Shown in pieces: positions 8,252-16,570 of a DNA stretch of 64,000 bases; position 1 is the stretch's first letter, and each line of letters begins with the position of its first letter. Both the position numbers and the translations under genes were made by a program. Below the pieces are notes generated by a model that was not told where the DNA came from, made no database searches, and saw only the letters and a program-made list of their open reading frames with translations. Location of the stretch: NCBI GenBank assembly GCA_964418125.1, contig CAYQKY010000022.1, positions 1 through 64,000 on the forward strand. Reading direction: 5' to 3'. This stretch comes from JACJXW01 sp964418125. GTDB lineage: Bacteria > Bacteroidota > Bacteroidia > Chitinophagales > Saprospiraceae.

Positions 8252-9175
8252 ATGATCTATTACAAGACGAATGACAACTGGTTCGGCGACCTGGGCCACC
8301 TGGCCCGCAGCTGGACCATGGTCCGCATCATGCGCTCGGTGGGGCTGATCGGCCTGTACGCCGCCATCGTATGCGGAGCGGTGGAGTATTTCGAATGGGG
8401 GAAATACATTCAGATGAACACCTCCATCTTCTCCCTCCTCGGCGTTATCCTCAGTATTTTCCTGGTATTCCGCACCAACTCGGCCTACGACCGCTGGTGG
8501 GAAGCCCGCAAGCAGTGGGGCGCCCTGGTGAACAATACGCGCAACTTCGCCATCTACGTGCAGAGCATGTTCCCACAGGAAGACAAGGAAGTGCGGCGCT
8601 TTTTCGGCAAGCACATCTCCAACTTCTGCCTGGCCCTGGTGGAACACCTGCGCGACGGCGTCAAGCTGGACAAGCTGATCTACCTGAGCGATGAAGAACG
8701 GGTGGAATACGAGTCCAAGGGCCACATTCCCAACCATATCGCCCTGCAGCTTTTCGAGCGCCTGGCCGAAGCCCACCGCACGGGGGAGATCAACGAAGGC
8801 GACTACATCAACATCAAGGCCCAGCACCAGAGCCTGCTCGACATCCTGGGCGCCTGCGAGCGCATCAAAAAGACGCCCATCCCTTTTTCCTACGCTGTCT
8901 ACCTCAAGATCTTCATCACCGCCTACGGCCTGTTGCTGCCTTTCGCCCTGGTGAATACGTTCCACCTCTCGGCCATCCCCATTTCCATGTTCATCTTTTT
9001 CGCCCTGCTCGGCGTGGAGTTGCTCGGTGAGGAGATCGAGGACCCCTTCGGCCTGGACTGCAACGACCTGCCTACCGGCGACATCGCCCACACCATTAAG
9101 GGCAACGTGTTCGAGATACTGGAAAGCCGCACGGGGGCGGCGGTGGAGCGGGAGTTGTATGAGAAAGTATTCTGA
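8252..9175 (+). CDS. Bestrophin family (UPF0187) membrane protein
   Basis: A 307-residue predicted anion channel of the bacterial bestrophin family. Family hallmarks are the N-terminal YKTNDNWFGDLGHLARSW, the hydrophobic pair around 30-75, the motif FRTNSAYDRWWEARKQWG, and the C-terminal LGVELLGEEIEDPFG with DCNDLP. It starts 20 bp after the btuG-like gene and may share its transcript. A role in B12 metabolism is not established for this family, so the link could be positional only. Confidence 0.88.
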   Translation: MIYYKTNDNWFGDLGHLARSWTMVRIMRSVGLIGLYAAIVCGAVEYFEWGKYIQMNTSIFSLLGVILSIFLVFRTNSAYDRWWEARKQWGALVNNTRNFAIYVQSMFPQEDKEVRRFFGKHISNFCLALVEHLRDGVKLDKLIYLSDEERVEYESKGHIPNHIALQLFERLAEAHRTGEINEGDYINIKAQHQSLLDILGACERIKKTPIPFSYAVYLKIFITAYGLLLPFALVNTFHLSAIPISMFIFFALLGVELLGEEIEDPFGLDCNDLPTGDIAHTIKGNVFEILESRTGAAVERELYEKVF

Positions 9176-9232
9176 TAAAAAAAAGAGGGGGAATACTGGG
9201 GAGTATTTTTTGGGGACTGAGGTGGTGGTTTT

Positions 9233-9338
9233 GTGTACGGTGTACGGGCTGGGTGAGGCGTGAGAGGTGTACGGTGTACGGGGATAGTCCGGGGGGCATC
9301 ACCCGTTCACCGTACACCGTACACCGTACACCGTCCAC
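9233..9338. repeat. Gene-end microrepeat hairpin (GTGTACGG words)
   Basis: GTGTACGG words at 9233-9247 and 9266-9282 are answered by the reverse complement CCGTACAC repeated at 9305-9338. The two sets can pair into a long hairpin. It lies between the converging bestrophin and barrel genes and could end transcription from both sides. Confidence 0.65.
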
Positions 9339-9443
9339 CCGTACATGGGGATAGCACCTTGGTTGGCTGCACATCGTATACACAATATCCCGGACTATGG
9401 TGAAAGCCCGGCGCCTTCCTTTAATCTACTACCCGATAATATA

Positions 9444-10064
9444 TTATTTCTTTTTCCGGGGGAAGCTTACTCCCAGTGTGAGGACGCACCGCTCAATAGT
9501 GTCGTCATCGACATCCCAGGACTCACAATAGGGGGTAGAAGGCAAAGGGGCATCGGGGTGGCTGTCGGAAAACCGGAGCGGGGCGCCGATGAAGTTGCTG
9601 ATCCCAAGGGTGAAGACGCCCAGGCGGAAGCTCAGGGCGGAGCGGAAATAAGGGTCGAACTCCCGCTGATAAGCGCCGGTACAAACCCCTTCGACGGTAT
9701 AGCCGGCGGCTACGATCGAGCCGGCCTCGAACGACAACAGCCAGCGGCGGCCGAGCTCCAGGCGGCCCTGCAGGCCGATGGCGTGGAGGTTGAGGGTAGC
9801 TTCGGTATTGGTTCCATCCGGGCCGACAATGCCGCTGTTATTCGTTGTAGACCACAAATAGGCGAGGCCCAGCCCGAAAGCGTCTTTCCAGCGGCGCCCG
9901 AATTCGGCGTGTATTTCGGTGTAATTATCCCCGAAGAAACCGGCGTTGAGGCCCACATTTCCGCCGCCGTAGTAGGTTTGTCCCGGCAGGGCAATAGATA
10001 ACATGGAAATGAATAGAAGGAGAAAAGCACTTCTGGCCAGAGCAGGAAGAGTGGTTGAGCGCAT
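9444..10064 (-). CDS. Predicted outer-membrane beta-barrel protein
   Basis: 206 residues with a signal peptide (hydrophobic stretch to about residue 28). Alternating short strands with aromatic ends follow: YYGGGNVGLNAGFFG, EIHAEFGRRWKDAFGLGLAY, AIGLQGRLELGRRWLLSFEAG, then CVLTLGVSFPRKKK at the C-terminus. This pattern fits an eight-stranded porin-like barrel. No specific family was recognised. A clear paralog lies just upstream on the same strand and is interrupted by an element, so this copy may be the only working one. Confidence 0.65.
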   Translation of the reverse strand: MRSTTLPALARSAFLLLFISMLSIALPGQTYYGGGNVGLNAGFFGDNYTEIHAEFGRRWKDAFGLGLAYLWSTTNNSGIVGPDGTNTEATLNLHAIGLQGRLELGRRWLLSFEAGSIVAAGYTVEGVCTGAYQREFDPYFRSALSFRLGVFTLGISNFIGAPLRFSDSHPDAPLPSTPYCESWDVDDDTIERCVLTLGVSFPRKKK

Positions 10065-10158
10065 AGTTGTAGGGTTTAGAGGTTTTCCGGGGCTATAATA
10101 ATAGAGTGGAAAAAGAGCGAAAGGGTTCGGGAGAATGCGCTTTTTTGGGGAGGAAAGA

Positions 10159-10887
10159 TCAATCCCCTTTTCGTTTTCGGGACGGGAAGCTCAACCCCAG
10201 CGTAAGCGTAAACCGCTGGAAGGATTCTATGTACTCCCTGCCGTAGCAGATCTCAGGGTCTTCCATGTTCCACTTTTCGTCGTATTCCGTAAACCGCAGT
10301 GGCGTCAGGAGTCCGAGCCGGAAGCCCACCGCCGGCCGGAAGTAGGGGACGAATGCCGGCTGGTATTCCTGGTCGCAGTACCAGTTGGTCGAATGGCTGA
10401 CGCCCAGCATGTTCCCGGCGTCCAGGGAGAACAGCCAGCGGTTGAGCTCCAGGCGGCCCTGCAGGCCTAGTGCCTTCGGCACTAAATAACGGGGTAATAA
10501 ACTTGCTATTTTCCGCCGGCTCTGCGTTGGCGCTAAGGGCTTCGTAGCTCCGGCTACGATCCCTCAGCGCCGCCTTGATCCGACGAAAAATAGCGGCGTT
10601 TCTTTTCACCCTTTACTTAATGCCGAAGGCACTACTCCCCGAATCCCATAGCTCACGCTGGTTCCCATATCCAGGGAGCCGGTATAGGCGATGCCCAGGC
10701 CGTACTTGTCCTGCCAGCGCTTGCCGAACTCGATGTGAGACTCCGCAAAGACGTGCTCGGCGAAGTACAGCCCGACGTTGAAGCCGCCGTAGAGGGATTG
10801 GGCGGTGGCGGGGGAGGAGGCCAGAATGGTGAAAAGGATGGGGAGAAAAATAGCCTTTTTCCAGGCGGTGGGTTTTGGTGCTTTCAT
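10159..10887 (-). pseudogene. Paralogous barrel gene interrupted by a palindromic element
   Basis: The N-terminal part (10606-10887) has a signal peptide and reads SLYGGFNVGLYFAEHVFAE...SYGIRG. The C-terminal part (10159-10482) resumes at LGLQGRLELNRWLFSLDAGN and ends FTLTLGLSFPSRKRKGD. Both align with the 206-residue neighbour. Between them sits a 163-bp element at 10470-10632. Deleting it with one TA gives an in-frame junction reading RGVGLQGRLEL, matching HAIGLQGRLEL in the paralog. As it stands, translation passes into the element and stops after GVVPSALSKG, leaving a 93-residue fragment. Confidence 0.8.
10470..10632. mobile_element. TA-flanked palindromic mini-element (copy 2, 163 bp)
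   Basis: Inverted ends GTGCCTTCGGCA/TGCCGAAGGCAC are perfect over 12 bases, and about 27 of 33 terminal positions pair. TA lies on both sides (10468-10469 and 10633-10634). The centre is a GTAGC-TCC-GGCTAC hairpin flanked by GCTATTTTCCG and CGACGAAAAATAGC. It has no reading frame of its own. It splits a barrel gene, and the restored frame proves it is an insertion. Confidence 0.85.
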
Positions 10888-10977
10888 GGTGTCGGTTTAG
10901 GTTTTGATGAATTGGATTATTGCTTTGAGCTCATCAGGAAACCTTTTTAATCGATAGGAGGGAACTTCACCGTTAAT

Positions 10978-11349
10978 TTACTCAGGATAAGCCACTTTTT
11001 CAGCAGCTCGCGCTAGCCTTCTGCTGATCGGCTTTGTGAATTTCCCCTTGATCAATGCATGCGCATCGTTACCCTCTACTGGGTCATAAATGCATTCTAA
11101 TCCTAAATTTCTCGGTATTCCAGCCTCCAGGGCATATAGCCGGTATTTTGTCCGATCCTGAATTGCTTTTTCATAGGTAGTCAGGCGTTGGATATCTACA
11201 GAAAGGCCATCTTCATCTCTGCGTAAGGTAAATGCAAAAGAGGAAACACTCCCATCGGGTTTCACGTATCTTGGATCGGTAAAAATAACTCTTCGCAATA
11301 AACGGTCATCATCGTTTATTGCCATTTGCTCTTCAGAGAGATCAGGCAT
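10978..11349 (-). CDS. Hypothetical protein, third gene of TIGR04255 islet
   Basis: A 123-residue soluble protein of unrecognised family. It contains DDRLLRRVIFTDPRYVKPDG near the start and DEDGLSVDIQRL in the middle, and it has a basic C-terminus. There is no signal peptide or membrane segment. It starts 6 bp after the preceding gene and is therefore co-transcribed with the 162- and 249-residue proteins. The AT-richer coding sequence than its surroundings suggests acquisition as a block. A toxin-antitoxin or defence role is possible but is not shown by any motif I recognise. Confidence 0.6.
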   Translation of the reverse strand: MPDLSEEQMAINDDDRLLRRVIFTDPRYVKPDGSVSSFAFTLRRDEDGLSVDIQRLTTYEKAIQDRTKYRLYALEAGIPRNLGLECIYDPVEGNDAHALIKGKFTKPISRRLARAAEKVAYPE

Positions 11350-11355
11350 ATTTCC

Positions 11356-11844
11356 CTATTGAATAAATCGAATTATTGCTTGCAACTTTCCTTCAAGTTC
11401 TTCTTCTCCTTCACATTGTTCGCCAATGAAGAGAACATAGTCAGCAGGTTCATCCGGGTAGAAATAGATCTCAGCAGACCTTTCTTCGTTTTTGAGCTCG
11501 ACAACGATCTCTCCATTGGGGCCGGGGGCGGTAAAATAGACGGGAATACCAAAGCGGTCGAGCTGTTTAATGAAACTGATGGCTTGCTCTATAGCATCCG
11601 GCGAAGGGGCGGCCGCATTGTAGCTATCCCAGTTGGAAGTGAGGTGGAGAAAGGTTTTTACTTTACTGATTGCTTTTAAGGCATCGAGGGACAACTTTGG
11701 AGTGACATCAGTTTCATGGACAACAATTCCACTGTCAAAGACGGCTGCCCTTCTCCAGAAATTATCCACCATCTGGCCCGCCAGGTAAATAGAGGTATGG
11801 GGAGATGTATTCTTCCTAGTATATTGCTCAACGGAAACTGTCAT
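11356..11844 (-). CDS. Hypothetical protein, middle gene of TIGR04255 islet
   Basis: 162 residues with no recognised family. The body reads KTFLHLTSNWDSYNAAAPSPDAIEQAISFIKQL, then VYFTAPGPNGEIVVELKNEERSAEIYFYPDEPADY and an acidic tail. The alternation of a helical segment and strands suggests a small alpha/beta domain. Its start overlaps the end of the TIGR04255 gene by 17 bp, which implies translational coupling. It probably works with the TIGR04255 protein, but the function is unknown. Confidence 0.6.
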   Translation of the reverse strand: MTVSVEQYTRKNTSPHTSIYLAGQMVDNFWRRAAVFDSGIVVHETDVTPKLSLDALKAISKVKTFLHLTSNWDSYNAAAPSPDAIEQAISFIKQLDRFGIPVYFTAPGPNGEIVVELKNEERSAEIYFYPDEPADYVLFIGEQCEGEEELEGKLQAIIRFIQ

Positions 11845-12577
11845 AAAAGGCTCCTTTTGTCATTTCTAAAAACAGTTCATGCGTATGACGATGTGCACTT
11901 TGAAGCTTGGCCAGTATTTCCTCACGATGGAAACGCCCTACATCGACGACTCCGGTTTGCCAGATCAAAACGGGATCCTCACTTTGCTTACTGCGGCCAC
12001 TGCTGACCGTGATATTCAGCTCTCCTCCTCCTTCCAGTTCAAATGATTGATTGATGTTGAAATGCCGGAGTGTGCCATCATGGGTGAAATGATTCTTCAG
12101 GTCAATTTTTAAATTTTTTTTGATAAATGCCAGCCAATCTCCCTTGAAATCATAATCGGGCAAGTTAACACTGTCTATATAACGCAAGTTGATGAAATTG
12201 GGCTGCAGGTTGTTCTCATAAGCTTGGTAAAGCCAACCCAAAGACTTTTTGACCAAAGGAAAGAAGGCCTTTTCCCAGTCGTAATTCTTCTCCGTATCAT
12301 TAACCGTGAATATTCCAGGGCCCAATTGAATAACCGGAAAAATTCCCTCCCCCCGCCAAAATTGATGGACGATTTTATAATTGAACAAAGAGGTGGGGAA
12401 CTCACTCGGGGCCCTGCGCCTTATCAACGGGAATTCTTCTGCGGCAAGGCCCTGCAATTTACCCTGCGCCAGTTCAAACCCCGTGTCCATCTCCTGCTGC
12501 GTGTCGGGAGCAACGTCGAGATCCCACCGTAGTTCAAAAACGGCTTCCTGAAGTGGGGCTTTGGGTAGTTTCGGCAT
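11828..12577 (-). CDS. TIGR04255 family protein
   Basis: 249 residues. The N-terminus KLPKAPLQEAVFELRWD is the family signature, followed by FPVIQLGPGIFTVNDTEKNYDWEKAFFP and NLRYIDSVNLPD, which are also characteristic. The family is known only as a sporadically distributed protein of unknown function, often in variable regions of bacterial genomes. It leads a three-gene unit with overlapping or closely spaced reading frames. Distribution and context make a defence or toxin-antitoxin role plausible, but that is inference. Confidence 0.72.
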   Translation of the reverse strand: MPKLPKAPLQEAVFELRWDLDVAPDTQQEMDTGFELAQGKLQGLAAEEFPLIRRRAPSEFPTSLFNYKIVHQFWRGEGIFPVIQLGPGIFTVNDTEKNYDWEKAFFPLVKKSLGWLYQAYENNLQPNFINLRYIDSVNLPDYDFKGDWLAFIKKNLKIDLKNHFTHDGTLRHFNINQSFELEGGGELNITVSSGRSKQSEDPVLIWQTGVVDVGRFHREEILAKLQSAHRHTHELFLEMTKGAFYDSFR

Positions 12578-12786
12578 AGTTGCCTAAAGTTAAGTTTTTC
12601 TAGTGTTAAAAATAAAGTTTTTTAAAACTATGCTGTGATGATTTCCCAGCCCCTGAAATAAGTAAAAACCATTCCAAACCGTTTTTTTTACCCTAAACGC
12701 CAATACATCATGCGAGACGGTTACCAAATGGCCTTGCAGCGCATCACGGAGTGTGGAGAAACCGGAAATACAACCTCGACAGCGCC

Positions 12787-15204
12787 CTACCCCGCCTTCA
12801 CCACCTTCCTCACCCCCACAACTTCCCCATCCGCCACCACCTGCAGCAGGTACACCCCATTCGGCAGCCCTTCCCCGTCAAAGGTGAAGCGGTGGCGCTG
12901 GGTGGCCGATACGCCCTGAAGCTCCTGCTCGGCCAGCAGCTGGCCGTAGGGCGTGAGCAGGCGCGCCTGCACGCGGCCCTTGCGTTCGCTTACGGAGAAA
13001 TCTACCCTGAACTGATCGCCGAAGGGGGTAGGGTAGGCCCGCAGATAGCTCAGCGCCTCTACGTTCTCTTCCGAAGCGCCGGTCAGGGGCTCGGTGAGGA
13101 TGACGGCCTCGACGTCGTCGAAATAGAAGCCGTCCTGGTTGACGAAGCCGTCGGTGTGGATCTCGAAGCGGATGTACACTTCCTCGTTGCCCAGGTATTC
13201 GGAGATGTCGATCTCTTCCATAACCCAATCGCTCTGGGTACCGTCGTAGACGGGCTCGCCGTCGGGCTGGAAGTTGCCGCTGCCGGGTTTGGTGTATCTT
13301 CCGCAGAGGGGAGTGAAATCGGAGCCGTCGGCGGAGAGCAGCACCTGTACGTAGTCCCAGCCGGACTCGATCTGCCAGCGGGCCCGGAAGCGGAGGAATG
13401 CCCGCTCGCCCTCCAGTAAGGAAACCGGGTTCTGCAGGGTGATGCCGGCCTGGTAGCCGTCCGGGTAATTGGCGTTGGGGCTGTCGGTATAGCTGGTGGG
13501 GGCGGAGGTGAAGTGTTCGGTGGTCAGTCCCCAGAGGAAGGTGGACGTCCAGTTGTCTTCAGCCGATAAGTCATCGAAGAAGATCGTCTCCAGGGCGCCC
13601 CGCAGGTAAGTTTTGCGCAGGGTATCGGTGCGGGTGAACAGGCCGTTGTCGATGTGGACGGCGAAAAGTACTTCCTCCTCTGCCGCCATACCTTCTTCAA
13701 TGGTATACTCGAAAGTGTAGCTGCCTTCTTCCAGCAGGGCGAGGGTATACGCCTGCGGGGTGGCGCTTACCGACACATTGGGGCTGGCGGCGCTGACGGA
13801 TACCGTAACCGGCCCTTCCATCAGGCCGAATTTTTTCAGGGCAAGTTCGATGCTGCCTTCCGCGGTGGTGAGGAGTTCCTCGCCGGTATCTTTGGCTTCC
13901 AGGTAGTTGAGCAGCAGGTGGGCGGCGGTCAGGTTTTGCAGCATGCAGGATTTATTGAGCTGGTCGATCATGCTCTGGGGCGGCCAGAAGCCGAAGGAGC
14001 CGGGGCCCACTTCGGGCGTGTAGGAGTAGATGGCGGGTTTGGTTTCTGCCTCGCCGTACATCCAGTCGTCGCTGCCGCCGTTGGTGACGTAGCCCACCGT
14101 TTCGGTGCCGGTGCCCATGGTGAAGTTGTTTTCCCGGGTCATCAGGCGGCCGAAGCCCTTGAAGAGCTCGTCCTCTTCGGTGGGTTGGTCGTTATATCCC
14201 CAGGGGTGGATGAGCAGGTTGCCGTAGGTATGGTAGTTGAATGCGATGCGGAACTGGCGCTGCTCGCAGAAGTATTTGACGGCCTGCGTCTCCGGCTCGG
14301 AGAAGGGCCCGGGGCCGCGGAAGGTCGCCCCTTCCGGGTTGGGGGAGGAGCCTGTGTTATCTGCGCCCCATTCGTAGCCGTAGTTGCGGTTGAGGTCGAC
14401 GCCGTAAATGACGCTGTCTTCATCTGCCCAGCGATTCTTGCGCCACATCCCGCCTCCGAAGGGGTTGGTGGTTTCGTTGTAGATGTAACCGTCCGGGTTG
14501 ATACAGGGGATGAAGTACATTTCGGTATTGTCAACCAGGTATTGGACTTCCGGGTCCGATTCATAATTTTCCAGCAGGTACCAGAGGTAGAAGATCATCT
14601 GGGAGAGGCTGTTGGGCTCGCGGGCGTGGTGGAGAGCGGTATAGAGTACCTCCGGTTCGTCTTCGTCCTCGCCGGGATTGTCCGATAACCTTAGCCAGTA
14701 GATGGGGCGCCCTTCATGAGTGAGAATGTCGCCGATGGGCTGGCGGGCGCTGACCAGGTTGGGAAACATTACGGCCATCGTATCCAGGATATCCAGCATC
14801 TCCTGGTAGGTATAATAGCCTCCCATAGAGCCGTATTCATAGTTTTCGGGCGTAGGGTAATCATAGGAAAGGGCCTCCTCGCCACAGCCGTTGCTCCGAA
14901 AGCCCAGTTGCTGCTCCGGCTCTTGCCGCTGTTCCCGGTACCAGGCTTGCACATCGGGGATGAGGATCTCGTAGGCGATGCCGTGCTCGGCCAGTAAGGC
15001 CAGCTCTCTCTCCGAGAAGTCATTGATGAGGAAGCGGCCGCGGGCTATCTGGCCGTGGTCCGTTTCCAGGCCCAGGGCGGCCAGCTCCGACAGTTCCGTA
15101 TTGGCGAGGCTGACTTTTGCCCTGGAGTAGCGTAGGCCGGGTTGGGCTTGGGCAATAAGAGTAAGGGCAAAAAATAAGGTGAAGGGTAAGAGTTGCTTTT
15201 TCAT
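12787..15204 (-). CDS. M14 family zinc carboxypeptidase with T9SS sorting domain
   Basis: 805 residues from MKKQLLPFTLFFALTLIAQAQ, a clear signal peptide; the longer open frame to 15477 has no signal and is not used. The M14 domain runs about 120-520. Zinc motif HxxE is His193-Ala-Arg-Glu196, the third ligand is His325 in FNYHTYGN, and the catalytic glutamate is Glu398 in TPEVGPGSFGFWP. Substrate-side residues DLNRNYGYEW are present. A jelly-roll or MAM-like domain follows, then a T9SS sorting domain (AYPTPFGDQFRVDFSV... to the end). It is a surface or released peptidase, complementary to the M1 enzyme. Confidence 0.92.
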   Translation of the reverse strand: MKKQLLPFTLFFALTLIAQAQPGLRYSRAKVSLANTELSELAALGLETDHGQIARGRFLINDFSERELALLAEHGIAYEILIPDVQAWYREQRQEPEQQLGFRSNGCGEEALSYDYPTPENYEYGSMGGYYTYQEMLDILDTMAVMFPNLVSARQPIGDILTHEGRPIYWLRLSDNPGEDEDEPEVLYTALHHAREPNSLSQMIFYLWYLLENYESDPEVQYLVDNTEMYFIPCINPDGYIYNETTNPFGGGMWRKNRWADEDSVIYGVDLNRNYGYEWGADNTGSSPNPEGATFRGPGPFSEPETQAVKYFCEQRQFRIAFNYHTYGNLLIHPWGYNDQPTEEDELFKGFGRLMTRENNFTMGTGTETVGYVTNGGSDDWMYGEAETKPAIYSYTPEVGPGSFGFWPPQSMIDQLNKSCMLQNLTAAHLLLNYLEAKDTGEELLTTAEGSIELALKKFGLMEGPVTVSVSAASPNVSVSATPQAYTLALLEEGSYTFEYTIEEGMAAEEEVLFAVHIDNGLFTRTDTLRKTYLRGALETIFFDDLSAEDNWTSTFLWGLTTEHFTSAPTSYTDSPNANYPDGYQAGITLQNPVSLLEGERAFLRFRARWQIESGWDYVQVLLSADGSDFTPLCGRYTKPGSGNFQPDGEPVYDGTQSDWVMEEIDISEYLGNEEVYIRFEIHTDGFVNQDGFYFDDVEAVILTEPLTGASEENVEALSYLRAYPTPFGDQFRVDFSVSERKGRVQARLLTPYGQLLAEQELQGVSATQRHRFTFDGEGLPNGVYLLQVVADGEVVGVRKVVKAG

Positions 15205-15470
15205 ACTTGTCAAATGCGTTTTGGGGGTAAAAACCGGGGGCGAAGGTAGGGCTTTTTCGCTTTCCAACAGGCATGGTTTTGTCATTCCCACCGTAAAAAA
15301 CAGCATTTGTCTGGCTGTATACGGGGGAATTGAAAAATATCTGCATGCATTCGTAACGCTTTCTCTGCGCAGTGCATAAAGAACAAAGGCCACTATCGGA
15401 AAAACCACTCTCCAAAGATCAGCAGGCAATGCCCGCAACCGTAATTTTTTAACCTCAAAATATTCAAACC

Positions 15471-16214
15471 ATGGCAAAACAACAGAAGAAGGTCCGTTAC
15501 GACGAGTTCGTTTCCGCCGTAAGGCCGGATCCTTATTCCACCGAAAACCTGAAAGTGCTGGAAGGTTATGTGGGCAAATCCACTATGGAAGGCCACTGCC
15601 GCCTGTATCTGGAGGAATCGCTGAACAGCTTCATAGAAATTCCGGAAGACGATATCGTCTACGCAATGGAAGTGGAGCGGGGCGAATCCGCCCTGGGCGG
15701 TTCCCGCATCTGGGTAAAGGAAACCACCGTTTTCACCTACGGCGACCCGAAGGACCGAAACCGCCCCCAGAGTTCCTTCCTGGAAGGCGACCTCATGGAA
15801 GCCTATCAGCGCTCGGCCAGCCGGGCGGGCGTCGGCGGCATCAATGAGGTTTCGCCGGCCGTACTGACGGCCAAACTGGGATGCGGCTATTTCGTCACCC
15901 GGCGCTGCGATGACTTCGCCACCTGGTGCAACGCCCTTTACACCCCCTGTTTCCCCATCCGCTCGGTTTGCAACGATGTATTCTCCGGGGGGTGTTTCCC
16001 GCGGACGACCATCGATGACACCTGCCGCATCATCAAAACGACGGCCACCGACCCCTGCCGGCTTACGCGCACCCGGCCGCCCTGCGGCTTGTATTATTCT
16101 ACATTGGTGCCGACTGACATATACACGCAAACGCCGGTCGCTCAACAGGGCGCTCCGGTAAACCCGGCCTATGGCCAGGGCTTCCAGGCCTACAACCCCT
16201 ACCAGGGATATTGA
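15471..16214 (+). CDS. Cys-rich protein, candidate lanthipeptide-type precursor
   Basis: 247 residues, not recognised as a known family. The first 120 residues are charged and Cys-poor (EGYVGKSTMEGHCRLYLEES, then FIEIPEDDIVYAMEVERG), like a folded leader or carrier region. Residues 138-205 contain nine cysteines (138, 146, 153, 160, 167, 175, 185, 196, 205) spaced mostly 7-11 apart and interspersed with many Thr and Ser. The tail is rich in Tyr, Gln and Gly. There is no signal peptide. It lies upstream of the kinase/lyase/cyclase genes on the same strand with no other small reading frame between. That makes it the best precursor candidate, but an accessory role is not excluded. Confidence 0.6.
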   Translation: MAKQQKKVRYDEFVSAVRPDPYSTENLKVLEGYVGKSTMEGHCRLYLEESLNSFIEIPEDDIVYAMEVERGESALGGSRIWVKETTVFTYGDPKDRNRPQSSFLEGDLMEAYQRSASRAGVGGINEVSPAVLTAKLGCGYFVTRRCDDFATWCNALYTPCFPIRSVCNDVFSGGCFPRTTIDDTCRIIKTTATDPCRLTRTRPPCGLYYSTLVPTDIYTQTPVAQQGAPVNPAYGQGFQAYNPYQGY

Positions 16215-16257
16215 CCGGAAGGCCTCCGCTTTACTGTAGATAACGGCTACCCTTCTA

Positions 16258-16414
16258 AGGTTGGACACTATTGATAGCTAAAGAGTTGCGGAGCGTCCAA
16301 AGTCATTCCGACTTACTCCCTGCCTGCCAGGCCGCCAAGGCTTGCCCGGCGGGTAGGCAGGCGTCAGTCGCTTCGCTCGTGTCCGCTTTCCGACTTCCGA
16401 CTTTTGTCCAACGC
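16258..16414. mobile_element. Possible fourth TA-flanked palindromic element (157 bp)
   Basis: GTTGGACA (16260-16267) and TGTCCAAC (16405-16412) form short inverted ends, with TA at 16256-16257 and 16415-16416. Length is in the range of the other copies. The interior holds a CCTGCCTGCC...GGCAGG hairpin but not the AAAAATAGC motif of the others, so membership is doubtful. Confidence 0.3.
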
Positions 16415-16515
16415 TAGACCGCTAGCCTGGATGACTACGGAAGTTATCGGGTGAGGGCCATAGCCTCACTCCGGCCCTGGGGTTATTAGCCCGGGCCTGC
16501 AAAGCAGGCTGCAAC

Positions 16516-16541
16516 GGCCGGCTGCGCAGTGGCAGCCGGCC
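16516..16541 (+). terminator. Strong GC hairpin in the leader of the kinase gene
   Basis: GGCCGGCTGC (16516-16525) pairs perfectly with GCAGCCGGCC (16532-16541) and is followed by CCCTTTCT. It sits 30 bp before the kinase start. It could end the upstream transcript, so that the precursor mRNA is made in excess, or act in the leader. A weaker CCTGC/GCAGG hairpin precedes it. Confidence 0.5.
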
Positions 16542-16570
16542 CCCTTTCTAAAAATAAAAATCAATCGGCA

